16,025 bases of DNA, taken from an uncultured Collinsella sp. GTDB taxonomy: Bacteria > Actinomycetota > Coriobacteriia > Coriobacteriales > Coriobacteriaceae. The DNA lies in contig URZR01000022.1 of the NCBI GenBank assembly GCA_900552425.1, positions 1 to 16,025 on the forward strand, given 5' to 3'. The position numbers were made by a program, and so were the translations under genes. The notes below the pieces were generated by a model. It had not been told where the DNA came from and searched no databases. It saw only the letters and a list, made by a program, of their open reading frames with translations. How positions within the stretch are numbered: position 1 is the first letter of the stretch; each line of letters starts with the position of its first letter. This document shows positions 14,803-16,025 of the stretch, in pieces.

Positions 14803-15231
14803 CTAGATCACGTAGTCGTAGCCTTCGTTGGGAGCGACAAGTTGATCGAGCGTCACACCGTCGAGGTAGTCGTTGATAAGCTTGTCCAGGTTCTTCCACA
14901 CGTCGAGCGTGGGGCACTCGTCAGAGCGCGAACAACCCTTGCAGTCGCCATCCAGGCAGGCGACCGGCGCCAGGCTGCCCTCGGTCAGGCGCAAGATCTC
15001 GCCCACCGTGTACTGCTCGGGCGGGCGCGTGAGCACATAGCCGCCGCCCTTGCCGCGCATGCCCGAGAGCATGTTGGCGCGCACGAGCGTAGCCAGAATA
15101 TTCTCGAGGTACTTCTCCGAAATACCCTGACGCGCCGCAATCTCTTTAAGCGGGATACGGCCTGTCGCCTGGTGCTCGGCCAGGTCGACCATAACGCGCA
15201 GGGCATATCTGCCCTTTGTGGAAACCAACAT
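14803..15231 (-). CDS. Rrf2-family transcriptional regulator (CymR/IscR-like) with four clustered cysteines
   Basis: This 142-aa protein has the Rrf2 winged-helix start (MLVSTKGRYALRVMVDLA), a recognition-helix region ISEKYLENILATLVRANML (37-55) and the wing RGKGGGYVL (59-67). Residues C92, C97, C100 and C106 form a cluster in C-x4-C-x2-C-x5-C spacing, at the place where IscR-type members bind an Fe-S cluster. The spacing differs from the three-Cys pattern of E. coli IscR. The gene is divergent from cysK, which favours a role in cysteine or Fe-S homeostasis, though CymR itself lacks such a cluster. The ATG at 15231 has only a weak AAAGG 11 nt upstream. A dyad over its -10 box suggests autoregulation. 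Family is certain; ligand and targets are inferred. Confidence 0.92.
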   Translation of the reverse strand: MLVSTKGRYALRVMVDLAEHQATGRIPLKEIAARQGISEKYLENILATLVRANMLSGMRGKGGGYVLTRPPEQYTVGEILRLTEGSLAPVACLDGDCKGCSRSDECPTLDVWKNLDKLINDYLDGVTLDQLVAPNEGYDYVI

Positions 15232-15262
15232 ATATATAGCTGCCTTTCGGTCTTTTAATTCG

Positions 15263-15295
15263 TAGAAATTCTAGCCGAAAAATTGGTTTTGAAAA
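15263..15295 (-). promoter_or_regulatory. Probable Rrf2-gene promoter with overlapping 11-bp dyad operator
   Basis: On the minus strand TTTTCA (15295-15290), a 16-nt spacer and TAGAAT (15273-15268) form a plausible promoter. The -10 lies within the perfect dyad TAGAAATTCTA (15263-15273), itself flanked by TTCG and CGAA. A regulator bound there would block its own promoter. Confidence 0.5.
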
Positions 15296-15348
15296 TACCT
15301 ATTCCCGTCAAGATGGTTAATCGACTCGTAATAATCTTCTATTTCCTA

Positions 15349-15377
15349 TTGCGTTACTAGGCTTTGGTGTCTACTAT
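15349..15377 (+). promoter_or_regulatory. Probable cysK promoter
   Basis: TTGCGT (15349-15354) and TACTAT (15372-15377) are separated by exactly 17 nt. The match to consensus is moderate. The expected transcript would have a leader of about 100 nt before the cysK ATG. Confidence 0.5.
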
Positions 15378-15399
15378 GCTTGCCAACAGCAAAACGAAC

Positions 15400-15452
15400 A
15401 ACCTATAAGGTTTGTGGGTTTCGCTGCCACACACACCGTAAAACCACACGGT
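15400..15452 (+). promoter_or_regulatory. Two dyads in the cysK leader
   Basis: AACCT-ATA-AGGTT (15400-15412) is a perfect dyad, and ACCGT (15435-15439) pairs with ACGGT (15448-15452) over an 8-nt loop. Both lie downstream of the putative -10, where a bound repressor or an RNA fold could control cysK. No known riboswitch (T-box, SAM) pattern is recognisable and the leader is short for one. Confidence 0.4.
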
Positions 15453-15484
15453 ATCCAGTCATTTGAACACTTTGGAGGTTCACC

Positions 15485-16025
15485 ATGAGCAATGTTTACA
15501 CGTCCATCGATCAGCTTATCGGCCACACCCCGCTTCTGGAGCTCACCCACTTCGAGGCCGACGAGGACCTCAAGGCCCGTGTGCTCGTCAAATTGGAATA
15601 CTTCAACCCCGCCGGGTCCGTCAAAGACCGCGTCGCCAAGAACATGATTGACGAGGCCGAGAAGGCCGGCAAGCTCGTGCGCGGCGGCGACTACACCATC
15701 ATCGAGCCCACCAGCGGCAACACCGGCGTCGGCATCGCCTCGGTGGCGGCGGCCCGCGGCTACAAGGTGATCATCACTATGCCCGAGACCATGTCCGTCG
15801 AGCGCCGCAAGCTCATGCAGGCATACGGCGCACAGCTCGTGCTCACCGACGGCTCCAAAGGCATGAAGGGCGCCATCGCCAAGGCCGAGGAGCTGCAGAA
15901 GGAGACCCCCAACAGCATCATCGCCGGCCAGTTTGTGAACCCCGCCAACCCCGCCATCCACAAGGCCACGACCGGCCCCGAGATCTGGGACGACACCGAC
16001 GGCAAGGTCGACATCTTTGTAGCCG
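15485..16025 (+). CDS. cysK: Cysteine synthase A (O-acetylserine sulfhydrylase), N-terminal part
   Basis: The first 180 residues of cysteine synthase are visible; the gene runs off the right edge and the family is usually about 300-320 aa. The enzyme makes cysteine from O-acetylserine and sulfide with pyridoxal phosphate in the cytosol. K47 in NPAGSVKDR is the expected cofactor-binding lysine. TSGNTG (76-81) is the phosphate/substrate loop, and GQFVNPANP (148-156) is a family signature. The ATG at 15485 is supported by GGAGG 7 nt upstream. The neighbour on the left is a divergent Rrf2-type regulator, a pairing that fits control by cysteine or sulfur supply. Confidence 0.97.
   Translation, partial: MSNVYTSIDQLIGHTPLLELTHFEADEDLKARVLVKLEYFNPAGSVKDRVAKNMIDEAEKAGKLVRGGDYTIIEPTSGNTGVGIASVAAARGYKVIITMPETMSVERRKLMQAYGAQLVLTDGSKGMKGAIAKAEELQKETPNSIIAGQFVNPANPAIHKATTGPEIWDDTDGKVDIFVA

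Overview
The window looks like a chromosomal segment from a high-GC anaerobic actinomycete of the class Coriobacteriia, most likely Collinsella or a close relative. The basis is the GC-rich codon usage, a PHP-bearing DnaE1 replicase, an AddAB recombination complex, and repeated hairpins with a GGGGACGG core of a kind I associate with Collinsella. The genus call is recognition, not a database result. Nothing here looks like a phage, an integrative element, a CRISPR array or an RNA gene.

Layout. Bases 1-13972 are transcribed almost entirely leftwards (minus strand). From right to left the order is: a TrpR-like YerC/YecD regulator (13673-13972) with its own terminator; a palindromic repeat; addB and addA, 3 bp apart (13451 down to 6669); a small 52-codon gene (6375-6533); an AT-richer MFS transporter gene (5089-6288) whose 3' end overlaps a possible 49-codon ORF (4956-5105); dnaE (1067-4849); and, 28 bp further on, the start of a SWIM-zinc-finger/SNF2-associated protein that runs off the left edge (1-1038). 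To the right, a small membrane protein of the phage-holin/YvlD-like family is on the plus strand (14297-14662) with a strong terminator. An Rrf2-family regulator with four clustered cysteines (14803-15231, minus) is divergent from cysK (15485 to the right edge, plus).

How the genes work together. The left part is a DNA-maintenance neighbourhood: the replicase, a likely SNF2-type ATPase, and the two-subunit AddAB helicase-nuclease for double-strand-break processing. The putative dnaE and addB promoters share an unusual 23-bp block (18 identical positions) at exactly the same distance, 39 nt, from their start codons. The right part is a sulfur/cysteine module: an Rrf2 (CymR/IscR-like) regulator diverging from cysteine synthase, with a perfect 11-bp dyad over the regulator's probable -10 box and two further dyads in the cysK leader.

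The most unusual material is: the matching dnaE and addB promoter blocks; an AddB whose C-terminal iron-sulfur cysteines and N-terminal Walker A are not recognisable; a 36-bp tandem repeat coding an Ala/Lys/Asp linker in AddB; two GGGGACGG hairpins that seem to belong to one repeat family; and the AT-rich MFS insert beside a possibly truncated small gene. I did not find a clearly new multi-gene system. The rest is core metabolism and repair.
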